A stretch of DNA of 64,000 bases from Paratinospora sagittata (GCA_035771175.1 CM069605.1:18244288-18308287); one strand, 5' to 3'. Shown: positions 1 through 11,785, counted from the first letter of the stretch. Notes: generated by a model not told the origin, from the sequence alone. Numbers and translations are program-made.

Positions 1-523
1 ATTAAAGAAAATGATAATTACAAAAAGAAAAACTAAACTTTCTATAACCACTATTCTACTTGTACAATCCACAAAATGATGCTTGTGAAAGCCTAATTTT
101 TATAATTAATACATTCCCAATGTAATTATCCACTAAAGAACAAAATTCTAATTTAACTAAAAAAATAATAACAATATGTATAACCATACCTTTATATTCA
201 TTAAATTATTTATTACACAAATTATTGAGATGTGTAAAAGATACACATCCAATAAACATAAATATTAAACTATATTTGTAGCTATATTTTTGTAGTTAGA
301 TTAGTATTTTTCTTAAATTATTATATAACTTCTTTTTAAGTTAACCTTTAAATGGGATATTTATATGGACAAGGTTTTGTAAAAAATAGTGAAAAAAATT
401 CATAAATGATTTCTCATGATTCAAAAGGTGAAACAATGCTTAGGTGACATAATGTTTTCATTTTGCGTAGTGCGACAAGCTACTCAATTAAAACTCATTT
501 GGTGTATTCTTACACTTGAATCC
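1..523. other. AT-rich intergenic DNA, no gene seen
   Basis: No open reading frame with recognisable content and no RNA gene was found. The stretch is AT-rich and ends at the first of two MITE-like repeats. Confidence 0.6.
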
Positions 524-723
524 CTTAGGTTGTGTTTGGTTCATGATCTAAAAACTAGAATACAACTCAAAAAATAACATTTTATCATTTCTTAAAAACA
601 ATTTATTTTTTTTATAAATTTTGAGATATTATTTTCGAGTTTCAATGAACTAAACGTGTTTTTCCTATTTTCAAAATTTTAGATAGAGAAAACTATATCT
701 AAATCCTCCAAACGCAGCTTTAG
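524..723. repeat. MITE-like element, copy 1
   Basis: The stretch begins CTTAGGTTGTGTTTGG and its far end, read on the other strand, begins CTAAAGCTGCGTTTGG, giving imperfect terminal inverted repeats of about 16 bp around a 200-bp AT-rich core without coding potential. The internal sequence (gaatacaactcaaaaa and following) is shared with a second copy just downstream. This is the structure of a small non-autonomous DNA transposon. The superfamily is not resolved because no clear target duplication was found. Confidence 0.5.
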
Positions 724-770
724 ATTCTTGTAAAGGATAAGAGAGAGACTTAGGCACAAAAGTATAAAAG

Positions 771-974
771 CTTAGGCTGTGTTTGGCTCGTGACCCAAAA
801 CATAGAATACAACTCAAAAAGTTCCATTTTGTCATTTTTTTAAAAATAACTTGTTTTCTCTATAAAATTTGAGAAACTGGTTTTGAGTTTTAACAAACCG
901 TACACATTTTTTGTATATCTAAAATTTTGGAAATAAAAAATTATATCTGAATAATAAACCAAATGTAACCTTAG
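771..974. repeat. MITE-like element, copy 2
   Basis: Second copy of the repeat at 524-723, in the same orientation. The left end is CTTAGGCTGTGTTTGG and the right end, complemented, is CTAAGGTTACATTTGG. Two head-to-tail copies about 247 bp apart suggest either two insertions or a local duplication. Confidence 0.5.
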
Positions 975-1390
975 TTTATCACTTTGGGTCCTTTATCATT
1001 TCCCTCTCTTTTTTAATTTATGACATTATAGTTCACTTTCACACTAAATATTCCATAATAATCCCACTATTTCCATTGTTGCTTCCCGTAGTTCTTAATT
1101 TTACAAATATATTTAATAGATCAACATGCAGAGGGAGATTGATTAAAGCCCATTCACAAATAGTATTTTGTGATCTAAAATATTGTCAAACATATGTGCT
1201 TTTTCAAATCATCTAAATATTGATTTAAATAATTATATATTTTTATTCAAATGACTCATCCAAGCACTTTGACAAATACCTATGGTTAACAAAGTTAAAA
1301 CATGTTTCAGACACAAAAAAAAATGAAAACACAAAGTTAAAACATGATTTGATACCACATGCAATAATATGAGACTTTAGGTAGACACAA

Positions 1391-1760
1391 TTACCAAACC
1401 AAGAAAAAACGCTAAACACAGGATAAAAAAGGAAGAAAAGTACCACTGATGTCTCCAAATCTAAAATTTAATATATGACCAACCTAATATAGTGGAACAT
1501 AAATAGTTGAAGGTCTGTGTTAAAGATAATTGAGGGTAGAAGTCTCGTGATCGAAGCTCTTGTCTATCTTAGTAAGTCCACTTAGGGATAATCGTTTTAT
1601 ATTCCTGCAGTATTAGAACGCAGATTAATCTTGCTAAAGAAAGAGATATTACACAAAAAATAAAAAAATAAAATAAAATTAATTACCAAACCTAGAAAAA
1701 ATGGTAAATTGGATAAAAAAGGAAGAAAAATATCATTGATATCTCCAAATCTAAAATTTA
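1391..1760. repeat. Direct repeat of about 80 bp
   Basis: Two diverged direct copies lie at about 1391-1470 and 1683-1760. Both run from ttaccaaacc through ggataaaaaaggaagaaaa to gatctctccaaat-like sequence and end ctaaaattta. The 210 bp between them carries no gene. The origin is unknown; it could be a remnant of a local duplication. Confidence 0.5.
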
Positions 1761-2024
1761 AACGTAACTTTCTGCTGCTGCTGATGACCAAGAAAGAGGA
1801 GGCAGAGAGAGGAATTGAATCGCACACTTTTTGACAATATGTGCAGTGCAGTAAGTGATCGTGTGTGGATTAATTTCTTCTTGTAAAAAGGTCTCGAGAT
1901 TGTCCAACGCGTAAGGCCACTTGTTGTGGATCCTCACGCATCCAATAGCAAAAGACATTTGTCCTAGAGCCACGCTATCTTCGTCACCTCAATTCCCTTA
2001 GATTTCATCTATCTAGTCACATGT

Positions 2025-2160
2025 CAATACATAATATTTTTTTAGTTACAAAACTAGGGATATGGGGAGGATGCACGTGCAATGCCCACCTCGAACGATT
2101 CAAACTCGGATCTTTACCAATGCGCTACTGTCAGTTGAACCACGAAGTTATTGAAAAAAA
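2025..2160 (-). repeat. Possible tRNA-derived SINE remnant
   Basis: On the minus strand, sequence like the two internal RNA polymerase III promoter boxes occurs in the right order: TGGTTCAACTGACAG (about 2130-2144, A-box-like) and then CCGAGTTTGAATC (about 2098-2110, B-box-like). Further downstream on that strand come gtgcatcctcccc and an AT-rich tail. This order and the mixed tRNA-like wording are typical of plant SINEs. The B box departs from consensus, so this would be an old copy; no target duplication was identified. Confidence 0.4.
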
Positions 2161-2623
2161 AATACTCAAAACCATCTATTCTCACAAATTTTATAAAACA
2201 AAAAACAATAAAAATTAGTATTCACAACTTAAAAATATACCTAAAAAAATTTCAAAATTAAGAAAAAAATTAAGGCCAAAAATAATTTATTATTAATTAA
2301 TAAATATTTCAAAAGAATTAAATATTTTTACACCAAATAATACTGAAACTTTGATAAAAAAAAATAAAAAAAATAAAAAGAGAATACTCAAAATAAACTA
2401 AAACTTAAACGACATTACCGACATAAGTTCTAAATTTCACTATCTTTTACAAAGCTTCTAAGAATAAATAAATCGTCCTCTGACACATTTTACATTCTTT
2501 TTAATTTCTTACATGTTCAGATGGTCAACAAATAATGAAGAATCTCTCGTTTATAAACTTTTTAATTATAATATTTAAAAATTATGACCAACAAAGATTC
2601 TTTATTCTAGCTAGCTAACTTAG

Positions 2624-2690
2624 AAAAAAAAAAAAAAAAAAAAGAAGAAGAAGAAGAAGAAGAAGAAGAAGAAGAGAGAGAGAAAGAAAA
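2624..2690. repeat. A-run followed by (GAA)n / (GA)n microsatellite
   Basis: A run of As is followed by about a dozen GAA units and then GAGAGAGA. It lies about 160 bp upstream of the TATA box of the P450 gene, so it belongs to its proximal promoter. GA-rich tracts are common in plant promoters and can bind GAGA-type factors; no function is shown here. Confidence 0.8.
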
Positions 2691-2850
2691 TGACATTTTT
2701 TCAATGTATTTAGTATAACTCTCTGGTACATGTACAGGGGGTGGTCATGGGCGCACGGTTTTAATCCCTTTCTTTATAGAGACGGTCCACACGCGTGCAC
2801 ACGAGCGGATAGAAATAGCAGCAGCAGCAGCAGCAACAGAAGCCCAGGCC

Positions 2851-2859
2851 TATATATAC
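2851..2859 (+). promoter_or_regulatory. TATA box of the P450 gene
   Basis: TATATATAC lies about 150 bp upstream of the start codon at 3012, preceded by a GCA trinucleotide run (about 2817-2836) and followed by a leader rich in CTT and GTT. The spacing fits a TATA-dependent plant promoter with a 5' UTR of roughly 120 bases. Confidence 0.6.
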
Positions 2860-3011
2860 TTCTTCCTGACTAGCGTAGGCTTGAACGTGAGCCAAACCAC
2901 TTCATTTCATTTATAGATCTCTTCCTGTTCTTCTCAGAAGAAGTGGGTTGAAAAGAGAAGAAGAAGGAAGGTTCTTCTTGTGTTGTTGTTGTTGTTGTTT
3001 GGGGGGCAACC

Positions 3012-6000
3012 ATGGCAGTTTTGCTTGTAGTTTTTGCAGTGGGTTTGGGGCTTATTATGTGCTCTGCACTGTTAAGATGGAATGAAATGAGGTATATAAA
3101 GAAAGGTTTGCCTCCTGGTACAATGGGTTGGCCTATTTTTGGAGAGACTACAGAGTTTCTGAAACAGGGTCCCAACTTCATGAAAAACCAGAGAGCAAGG
3201 TGTGTTCTCTTTTTTTCCTATGTGGGTGCCTTTTTTTTTTTTTTTTTCTGGGGGATTTCAACCTTTTTCTCAATGCATTTTAACATAATCTTAAGTTCAT
3301 TGATGTTTTCAGAGAAAAGCTTTTGCTTTTCGAAGGAAGGGTGTCTCTGTCACTCATATTTTCTTTTCTTTTTTCTCTTTTTCTCCTTTTTTTTTTTGTG
3401 GTTATGATGGTTTTGTCTTGGCAACAATCTGTTTTAGAAGCTCTAGTTTCCAAGTTGATTGACTTGTCAAATGTATTTCTCCACACACTGTTACATACCC
3501 AAAAAGAAAAAAGAAAAAAACGAAAAAAAGAGGAAGAAGAGAAGATAAGTTTTCTTCCTTGATTTATTTGGTTGCCTTTTTACATTTTTCTTGATTCAAG
3601 ATGTTCTAAATGGCAGTGGGCATGAAATCTTTTAGTGGGTCTCTTGTCTTTTTTTACATAGATTTCGTCTACATGATATTAAGCTTATTATCTCTGAAGA
3701 ACTGTTCTGTGACTTTCTCCCTCCTTTTCGAAAACTTGAGTTTTTTTAAGAGAAAATGGCTAATACATATATATATTTTTTGGTTTAAGTTACTCGTGAT
3801 ATAACATTTTTTAAAGTTATTTGCTAACCCTTTTGATTAATTTGTTATTCCTTTATATATCTTTACAACAGGTATGGAAGTTTTTTCAAATCCCATATTT
3901 TGGGATGCCCAACAATTGTGTCAATGGATCCAGAACTGAATAGATACATCCTGATGAATGAAGGAAAAGGGTTTCTTCCTGGTTACCCACAATCCATGTT
4001 GGACATTTTAGGAAAATGTAACATTGCAGCTGTGCATGGTTCTGCACACAAAGCCATGAGAGGGGCATTGCTTGGACTCATCAGCCCCACCATGATTAAA
4101 GACAATCTTCTTCCAAAGATTGATGAATTCATGAGATCCCACCTCACCAACTGGGATGGTAAAACCATTGATGTCCAAGAAAAAACCAAAGAGGTTTGTT
4201 TTTGTACAATAATCTTAAAAAAAAAAAAAAAAAAATCCCTATATTTGTATATATATATGAACATTAATTACTTAATTAATAATTGCCCTTATCCTCTTTC
4301 TTTAGTTTTTCACTTTAACTTGCTGTTAGATTTAACTTAGGAAAGAACTACAGTATCAATTTCATCTTTCTCCTGTTCTAATTTGTGGGTTTTTTTTTTT
4401 TTACAGATGGCACTATTGTCATCACTTAATCAGATTATGGGTATTGAATCCAGTTCAATATCCAAAGCCTTCAAGACAGAGTTTTATAAACTGGTTTTAG
4501 GAACATTATCACTTCCTATCAACCTCCCTGGCACAAATTACAGTAGTGGATTTCAGGTATATCTTCTCTTTTTATGATTTTTTTTTTTAATAAATATTTT
4601 ATGCTTATTTGGAAGCTTTTTTTAATGGAGGCAAACAAAGATTTACAATTAGTGGTGCTCCTCCACAGGCTAGGAAGAATATAATTAATATCTTGAAAGG
4701 AATCATAGAGGAAAGAAGAGCTTCTACTAGTGCTCATAATGACATGCTTGATTGCCTTTTGAACATGGAAGACTCAAGGTATAAACTTACTGATGATGAG
4801 ATAATTGATCAAGTAATTACAATAGCATATTCGGGTTATGAGACCGTCTCAACGACTTCGATGATGGCTGTTAAGTATCTTCATGATCATCCAATGGCTC
4901 TTCAAGAAATCAAGGTAGGTCTTTTTTTTTTTTTTCAAAATCTTTTCAACTTTTAATTTTAATCATTAATTTTAAAAAAATAAAATAAATCACATTACTG
5001 TGATGCGACACATGCTTTATGTAGGAAGAGCACTTAGCAATCAGAAAGCGGAAAGGATCAGATGATCCAATTGATTGGAATGACTACAAATCTATGAGAT
5101 TCACACGTGCTGTAAGAAAAGTTTGACAAACCAACTGGCTAGCCTTTTTTATCTGTTTCCTTTTGCAAGGAAACACAAAGAAAAAAAAAAAGTTAAGATT
5201 AAGAATGGTGTTGTTTATGCAGGTGATCATTGAGACCATGAGACTAGCAACAATTGTGAATGGAGTTTTGCGGAAAACAACTCGAGAGATGCAACTGAAT
5301 GGTGGGTTCAGGGAAGCTTTTATAAATTACTTGTTGCTTTTAGTTGGATGCATGAAGATCATAGTGTCCATGTTTTCCTTGGATGGACTTTGTATTTAAG
5401 TATTATACAAGTGTATATTTTTTTTAGTGGGAATTTGGCTTCATCATCCTAAGTGGACCCTAACCCTCATTGCCATGCACATGCTTCACCTACCCATCTA
5501 TCTTGGACTATTCAGTTGGAGGCGCAGCTCTTACATTATGCATACCCCCCCAAAATTAGATCCATTATGCAACTAGCTAACTTAACTGCTGTCCTCTTAA
5601 CCCTTATCATCTAATTAAGGTTTTTTCTTTCTTTTTTTTTTTTTAAAAAAAAAAAAGAAAAAAAAAAAACCCTCAAACCTCTTTTAGCTTATTGATCAGA
5701 AGTTCAAGCTCAAATTTAATTTTGTTTCCCCTGTACATGACTTATAATGATTCTATGGGTAAATTTTACTTTGATAGCTGAAAGCATGTGCATGCTTCGT
5801 CACAAGTATTTTAAACCATTGAAATGCAGGCTGGCTCTTAGATGAGGCATGATCTGTGATTTTAGGTCCATTGTACAGCTGTTTCTTTCTCTATACCAAA
5901 TTCATCAAAGCTAATTGTATTCTTTTTGGTCATCATTTTGGCTTTTAGATCAACTTCATGATGTGTTAAGATCTGGGATCATCATCTAATAGATTTGATT

Positions 6001-7559
6001 TCATATGTTAATTTATGGCAGTTTTGGGAGGCATTCAATGTTTTATTAAATTATTAATTGTGACATGTTCTCTTTGTTTCCTTTTCAGGTTTTGTTATTC
6101 CAAAAGGGTGGAGAATTTATGTTTACACTAGGGAAACCAACTATGACCCTTTTCTATATCCAGATCCTTTAACCTTTAATCCATGGAGATGGAAGGTAAT
6201 TTAATAAAAAAATTACTATTTCATGACTTTATCACCACTTGTATGTTGTTTATTGAATTGAATCTTTTTACAAAGAGAGAAAAAAAATTCACATCGGGTA
6301 ACAAAGACCCTGTTTGGGAGCGCTGTGTTTCTACCCGAAAGCGTTTTTTTCCAAAAGCAGAAGCAAGAGGTAGGGAGCTTCAAAAAAGGCTCAAAAATCA
6401 CGTTTACAGAAACTATGTGCCCCAATGCGGCTTTCTCCGCCCTCCCAAACAGGGTTCATAGAAAGGGTGTGATGATACCCATGCATGTCTATGTTGTTTA
6501 CTGCAATAATTAATAATGCATCATTTATGAATGTCTATCTCTATGGTAATTAATTAAGGTTGACCAAATAAACTTAATAAAGTGTGGGGGTATATTAAAT
6601 GCAGGATAAGAGCTTGGAATCTCACAACTACTTTATGCTATTTGGGGGAGGAAGCAGACTATGTCCAGGGAAGGATTTGGGAATAGCAGAGATTTCCACA
6701 TTCCTTCACTACTTTTTGACTAGATACAGGTAAGCCACATGGCTCCCATGTAAAATATCTAATCCCTATAAAAATATACTTGTATCTATGAAAACACCAA
6801 AAAATATAACACTACTCGGAATATTATTAGGTGATTGATTCCTTCTTTGAATACCCAAGACCTTGCTTTCTAACCTTGCCTTTCTGTCTACTCCAGAGGG
6901 TCAATATATTCAGTAACAAACAAACAAACAAAAAATTATATTTTATTTTTAAAGGAAGTAAGAAAGAAAGAGTAATTTCCAAAAGTAGTACAAAATTCAT
7001 CAGCTCTTGAATGAAATATTTTTAGCCTCTATTTCTGCTTTTAAAAACCTGTTATTTGTAGTAGAGGTTTAAGCTTCTAATAAAAGAACCAAATTTTTTG
7101 CTTATTCTTGTAGAGTTTTTATACCTACTCTACTTCAATCAGAGGAAGAAAATGTAAAAATATTTGCCAAAAATTAATATTTTACAATACCCTCTATTTT
7201 TTAAGGTAGAGATTGCAAGTAGAGATAACAAGACACCACATTAATAGAGGGAACCTTTCAATTGAAAGTTTTAGAATTGGGCACTACTTCTATATCCTTT
7301 CATTTCATTTTTGGGTCTTATGGATTATCCTTTGGTGCAAATCTAAGTAGGCCTCATGGGGCCAATGACCCCCATGTGCAAATGTGTGACAAAGTTACTT
7401 GTCTACTTGATCTGATCCAAAGTTGTAATATATTTATTTATATATATTGTGTTTGTTTGTTATTGTTGCAGATGGGAAGAAGTTGGAGGGGACAAACTAC
7501 TAAAGTTTCCAAGAGTAGAAGCACCAAACGGCTTGCACATAAGGGTGTCAAATTACTAA
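3012..7559 (+). CDS. CYP85A: Cytochrome P450, brassinosteroid C-6 oxidase (CYP85A type)
   Basis: Nine exons with GT-AG borders: 3012-3199, 3872-4193, 4407-4556, 4669-4914, 5025-5111, 5223-5301, 6089-6195, 6605-6729, 7472-7559. Joined they give 1392 nt, 463 residues, with no internal stop; CYP85A proteins are about 465. Visible: N-terminal membrane anchor (residues 4-21), proline hinge LPPGTMGWP (33-41), I-helix SGYETVS (275-281), K-helix ETMR (335-338), heme loop FGGGSRLCPG (406-415, ligand Cys413). Family knowledge: CYP85A enzymes sit on the ER and oxidise 6-deoxo intermediates at C-6 to castasterone, some going on to brassinolide; which of these this copy does cannot be read. The start was chosen because it puts the anchor at the N terminus. 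Intron 7 holds a 149-bp MITE. The gene looks intact. Transposon DNA begins about 510 bp after the stop. Confidence 0.93.
6307..6455. mobile_element. MITE in intron 7 of the P450 gene
   Basis: A 149-bp element is bounded by perfect 14-bp terminal inverted repeats, ACCCTGTTTGGGAG at the left and its complement CTCCCAAACAGGGT at the right. It is more GC-rich than the surrounding intron and has no coding capacity. No flanking target duplication was clear, so the superfamily (hAT or PIF/Harbinger are candidates) is open. It lies inside intron 7 (6196-6604), well away from both splice sites. Confidence 0.75.
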
Positions 7560-7779
7560 TGGTTCTCACATATAATATTATGTACAGGGAAATATAGCAT
7601 ACAAGAAGGTTAGACTGATGATGGGCGTCATCATTTTCTAACACAAGCAATCAATTGAATGAAATTGGAATTTTGGGATTGCTGGTGTAATTATAATGGC
7701 ATTGTATCTCTTGAACCTTTGTACTAATTGTTAGAATTAGTGGGAAAGAAATAGAGAAACATTGATTCTAATTATCAGA

Positions 7780-7785
7780 AATAAA
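7780..7785 (+). terminator. Candidate poly(A) signal of the P450 gene
   Basis: AATAAA lies 221 bp after the stop codon, followed by a T-rich stretch (7801-7830). It is the best-placed canonical signal in the 3' UTR. Confidence 0.5.
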
Positions 7786-8072
7786 TTTCATTGTGTATAT
7801 CAACTTTCTTTTTTTAGTTGTTTTTACTTGGAGAATCAACCCCACAAGAAGTGATCCAGAAGAAGTTTTCAGAGGAAAGAATGAGTGGTACCATGTGTAA
7901 ACTGTAAAGAATTGGAAAATTGGGCGTTTAGTTCTGTTTAGTGAGGTAGGGTTTCTCTTTCCCATTTCCCTTTTCCTCTTTTTGTTGTTTTAAATTCAAT
8001 TCCTGTAAAACGGTAAAAGCTTTCCACATTTTTGCCATGTGGAGACAAATGACCACTTCAAAGGGAAATTCA

Positions 8073-8506
8073 TACTGGAATTGATAGATGAACTTGTAAA
8101 TCTCAAGTATACAACTTAAAAATTATCATGTCAAATTATCAAGAACATGAATAGAGGAAGAATAGAGGAAGAATATTTGGCAATGAATGTAAAGGGGTTA
8201 AGGTCTTCTACTTCCAAATCATTGTATTGCTTACTCTTTTTATTATGGGAAAAGAGGAGAAAAGCAAAAGTAAGAGAAAAATAATGAATTGACTTGTGGA
8301 CGATAACGTTAATTAAAATTTTATGAACCCTAATTAATTAGTATTGAGTCTCTACACATTACAAAACTTATATCCAATAGATATTTAAGAGCCCAAATTA
8401 ATAGATCACTTATTTTGCTCTTTTAATTTAGGTAGTCAATAATATAATTATTAATGTATATGGGAGCCAACATTATTAGGATATTAATTAAATTAAAATC
8501 CCAACA
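8073..8506 (-). repeat. 3' LTR of the outer copia element
   Basis: On the minus strand it begins TGTTGGGATTTTAATTTAAT (8506 downward), a common copia LTR start, and ends in ...CCAGTA, where the final CA has mutated to TA. It aligns with 63156-63611 over its whole length, with many substitutions and indels. The purine-rich tract GGCCTAAGTGAAAGAT (8507-8522, minus) just upstream is the polypurine tract. Confidence 0.85.
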
Positions 8507-8948
8507 ATCTTTCACTTAGGCCACATATACTATCTTAAAACAATTATATTATGTAATCTTAAATGAACATCGAAAAGCTATCTTTTCTTGAAATATCTCC
8601 TCAGTTACAATCTGGTCTATTTACTATATTAGCATGAGATCAAAGTGGCTTTTGTTATACATATTCGTAACTAGACCCATCAATGGTCACCATACCAACA
8701 GATTCAATGACAAATATCAAGTATGAATGTGTAGCATGAAAATTACCTGCAATGTGATCTTAAACATTTCTATTTCCAACTAGTCCTACTTTCTTTATGA
8801 GATCAATCTAGTCTTTCTAAACTCAATGCTAAACCACAAATAGAAAGAACTACTTCAAGAGTAAAAAAGAAACCATCTACTTTATTCTGCAGAAAATAAA
8901 TATAAAAGTGTGCTTGTAACAAAAGAACATTTAAAATACAAACTCCTA

Positions 8949-9604
8949 CTAAACCAACACATCATCAAAAGAAACAACACCCATATGAGCAGTGTGCTCA
9001 TGAAACACCTTAGGTATTAAACCCTTAGTGAGCGCGTCCGCAATCATGGAATTTGTGCCAATATGATCTATAGACACTTGTTGACTCTGAACTCTTTTTT
9101 TTAACAATAAGAAACTTAATGTCTATGTGCTTCGACTTCGTAAAGCTTATGTTGTTGTTGGAATACAACACTGTCGACTTATTGTCATAATATATCTTTA
9201 ATGGTTTTTCAATACCACCCACAACACACAGCCCAGTGACAAAATTCTACAGCTATATCCCATGATTGGATGCCTCATAACAGGCTATGAACTAAACCGC
9301 TATAGTTGAAAAAGTTATGAGTGTCTGCTGAGTACTCCCCCAGGAAATTGGCCCTCCGGCCAACAAGTAGATATTTCTCGATGTGGATCTCTTACTGTCT
9401 TGACAACCAACAAAATCGGAATCAAAATATCAAATGATCTCCAAATGATCTAATCTCTGATAGGTGAACATGTAGCCTTTTGTTATCTTTAAACACCGTA
9501 TAACTCGTTTGGATGCTTTCCAATGATCCATTCCAGGGTTACTCAAATATCTGCCCAAAATTCCTACTATGAACGCTAAATCTGGACGTGTACATACAAG
9601 GAGT
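8949..9604 (-). pseudogene. Copia reverse transcriptase end and RNase H, broken
   Basis: Minus-strand translation shows copia hallmarks: LVCTRPDLAF (end of reverse transcriptase), a degenerate RNase H stretch with CQDSKRSTSG-like sequence, YYDNKSTVLYSNN and KSKHIDIKFLIV, and the C-terminal ADALTKGLIPKVFHEHT ending FDDVLV and a stop at 8949-8951. In copia elements RNase H removes the RNA strand during reverse transcription. Stops and at least one frameshift break the frame. The upstream end stops at about 9604, where a CCAACCC-rich repeat is joined; most of the reverse transcriptase is missing here. Confidence 0.85.
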
Positions 9605-9916
9605 GTAAGCCAACCCAACTAACCCGATCAACTAGACCAAATCGAATACAACCCGATGGGTTGGGTTGGGTTCAAAAATTCCAACCCGAACGGTTTGGGT
9701 TGGGCCATGGGATGACACCCTTGGAACCCAACCCAACCCAACCCGAATCGAACCTAACATTAAATTTAAATCCCTTATCCCCTAAAGTTACCAAATTGCG
9801 AAACTAATGAAACCCCTAACGTCTCAAACCAAATCACAATCTTTTTTGGCATTCTACATAAAACTTCTCACCCCTTTTTCTGCGATTCGTTTTTTCTTCT
9901 TCATTTTTTTCCAACC
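9605..9916. repeat. CCAACCC / GGGTTGG-rich repeat, probably an inserted non-autonomous element
   Basis: The first 150 bp consist of alternating CCAACCC and GGGTTGG runs that can fold on themselves, including gggttgggttgggtt against aacccaacccaaccc. The rest is AT-rich. Similar GGGTTGGGTT stretches are common near the ends of small plant DNA transposons. It separates the copia reverse transcriptase remnant from a solo LTR. Termini and target duplication are not resolved. Confidence 0.45.
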
Positions 9917-11785
9917 TGTTAGCCCAAGTATGTCCAGGAGGGAGGTGAATTGGACACTTAGACAATTAAAGTTAATGCATTAACAACTAAATAAGTGCGA
10001 AAAAGTAAATCAATTTATACAATCGATTTAGAGTGGTTCAGCTACTTGCCTACATCCACTACTTAACCTCCTCAGTTAGGATTTTGAAACCTCTTCACTA
10101 AGGGATTCTCTTACGGGTGAGAACCGAACTGTTACACCTTTTCTCAACTTTCGGGTGTGAGAACAACCATTACAATGCTCAACTTGTAGGCTTGAGACCA
10201 ACCTGAACATCTTGACCTATAGGCTTGAGAACTACCTATCTCAATTTTCTAGTGTGAGACTAACCTAAACCTCTCTCAATTTACAGGCTTGAGAACAACT
10301 ACTTGTTTGAAAAATGAAGTTAGGTACTCAACAGTTTGTATAACTACTGTTACAACTCGATACAGTATACAAGATGTGAAATGAAGTTCAACTATATCCT
10401 CTGAACTATCTCTCAAATTTCTTTTTCAGCAAGAATGATATATGATTAAAACATTGCTGAAAATTTGAGTAAAAAATAGTTCAGTAACCTTCAAATAGAT
10501 TTTTAAAGAAAGATAGAGATTAAGCTCAGTATGAAAATCTTTTGAATAAACAAAGTTTCAAAGAAGACACTTTGAAAAATTAAAACGGTTTAAGCTTTGA
10601 AATCAAATTGAAAATTCGACTAACTTGCAAAAGTATTTGCTTGATGAATTTTCGGTGCATTGTGGATTTTCTAAGTGCTGGTATTTAAAGACTTAGTAGA
10701 GATAAAGTTGTTAGTCATTTGAATTTCAAAAAGAATGTTTACTCACAACAGCTAGAATCTTTCACGAAGATGGTAAGATGATTTTCACGAACATTCTGAT
10801 TCTTTTCAGATTGCATGAATAAGGAAGGTTTCAAGAATTGTGATTCGTGCATCAGAGGAAATCTCTGACAAATCTAAAAAGGTTTATGTGCATAAAAAGT
10901 TATGAAAAAGCAAACTGAAAAAGTGCATAGACACAACTTTATGAAAGTGTTGAATTAGCGTCTTGATTGGTCAATCAACGTCCTGATGCATAATGCCAAC
11001 TTTGTCGTTTTGTTCATTTGAGGGCACTCATGGACCATAAGCGTCTTGCTGAACTAAGAAGTGAGGGCGCTACAAGAATGTAAGCATCCTGTCTTACTTA
11101 ACGTTAAAAACTACTTAAGCTGTGAGGGCGTTACTGGAAGGTTAGCGTCCTGACACACTTTAAAAACACTTAGAAATATAAGGGCGCTACTTATAAGGTA
11201 AGCGTCCTATCTTTAAAGTACGAAAAACATAAAGGCGCTACTAAAATGTAAGCGTCCAAATGCTTAAGATGATCAACGAGCATATGTTGAATCAACGTCC
11301 TGATAAGTTCATTGGTTGACACAATGAGGGCGCTACTGATAAAGTAAGCATTCTGATGGATAAGAACTTCATCAGCATCTTAACATGCAAGTGCAAGAGG
11401 GCGCTACTGAGACATTAGCGTCCTGATCGAATACTTAAAAATTGATTTTTAGAAGCGATTTTTGTCTTTTAAAACTTAGTCAAATCCGTTAAAGATTCGA
11501 TCAAATCAAACATTTAAAAAGATTAAGAATTTAAATCATTTGAAAAACCTTCAAACATATCGATCAAAACATGCAATTAAGTAGATCTTGCAAACAATAA
11601 TTTGATCAATAGATTTACATTCTAAGTACTGAAAACTTGAAACTTCGATCATTGACATTCAATGGACTTGTAAGTTCTTTTTGATCTTGATTCTTGATAA
11701 TTTTGAAACACTTAACAAGATCATTAAATACACAAACATGAGGAATCATAAAAACATTCTCATCATGGGGTTCCCTGAGATAACA
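9917..11785 (+). mobile_element. Solo LTR, family S, copy 1
   Basis: Begins TGTTAGCCCAAGTATGTCC and ends ...GAGATAACA. The flanking pentamers CAACC (9912-9916) and CCACC (11786-11790) match at four of five positions. It aligns end to end with 21080-22720. Shared landmarks are the gtccaggagggaggtgaa region, the gtggttcagctac and acctcctcagttaggat blocks, several gtgtgag pieces, an array of GGGCGCTAC and AAGCGTCC motifs (10950-11430) and a CATCATGGGGTT end. No primer site or coding region is attached, so this is an LTR left alone by recombination. The length and TGTT...AACA ends suggest a copia family, perhaps SIRE/Maximus-like, but that assignment is weak. Confidence 0.7.

Noticed and set aside
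1758..1973. Minus-strand frame of 71 residues containing CVRIHNKWPYALDNLETFLQ
   Set aside because: The wording looks protein-like, but no family is recognised, there is no second exon or promoter, and it is short. Not called as a gene.
6183..6513. Overlapping frames in intron 7 of the P450
   Set aside because: They run through the MITE and across the splice donor of exon 7. The spliced P450 frame explains the region.
9640..9760. GGGTTGGGTTGGGTT runs as possible telomere-like repeats
   Set aside because: The unit is GGGTT(G), mixed with its complement CCAACCC in one stretch; plant telomere units are TTTAGGG in one direction.
11040..11420. Regularly recurring GGGCGCTAC motifs as a CRISPR-like array
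   Set aside because: This is plant nuclear DNA. The spacing is irregular, repeats are short and imperfect, and the array lies inside an LTR.
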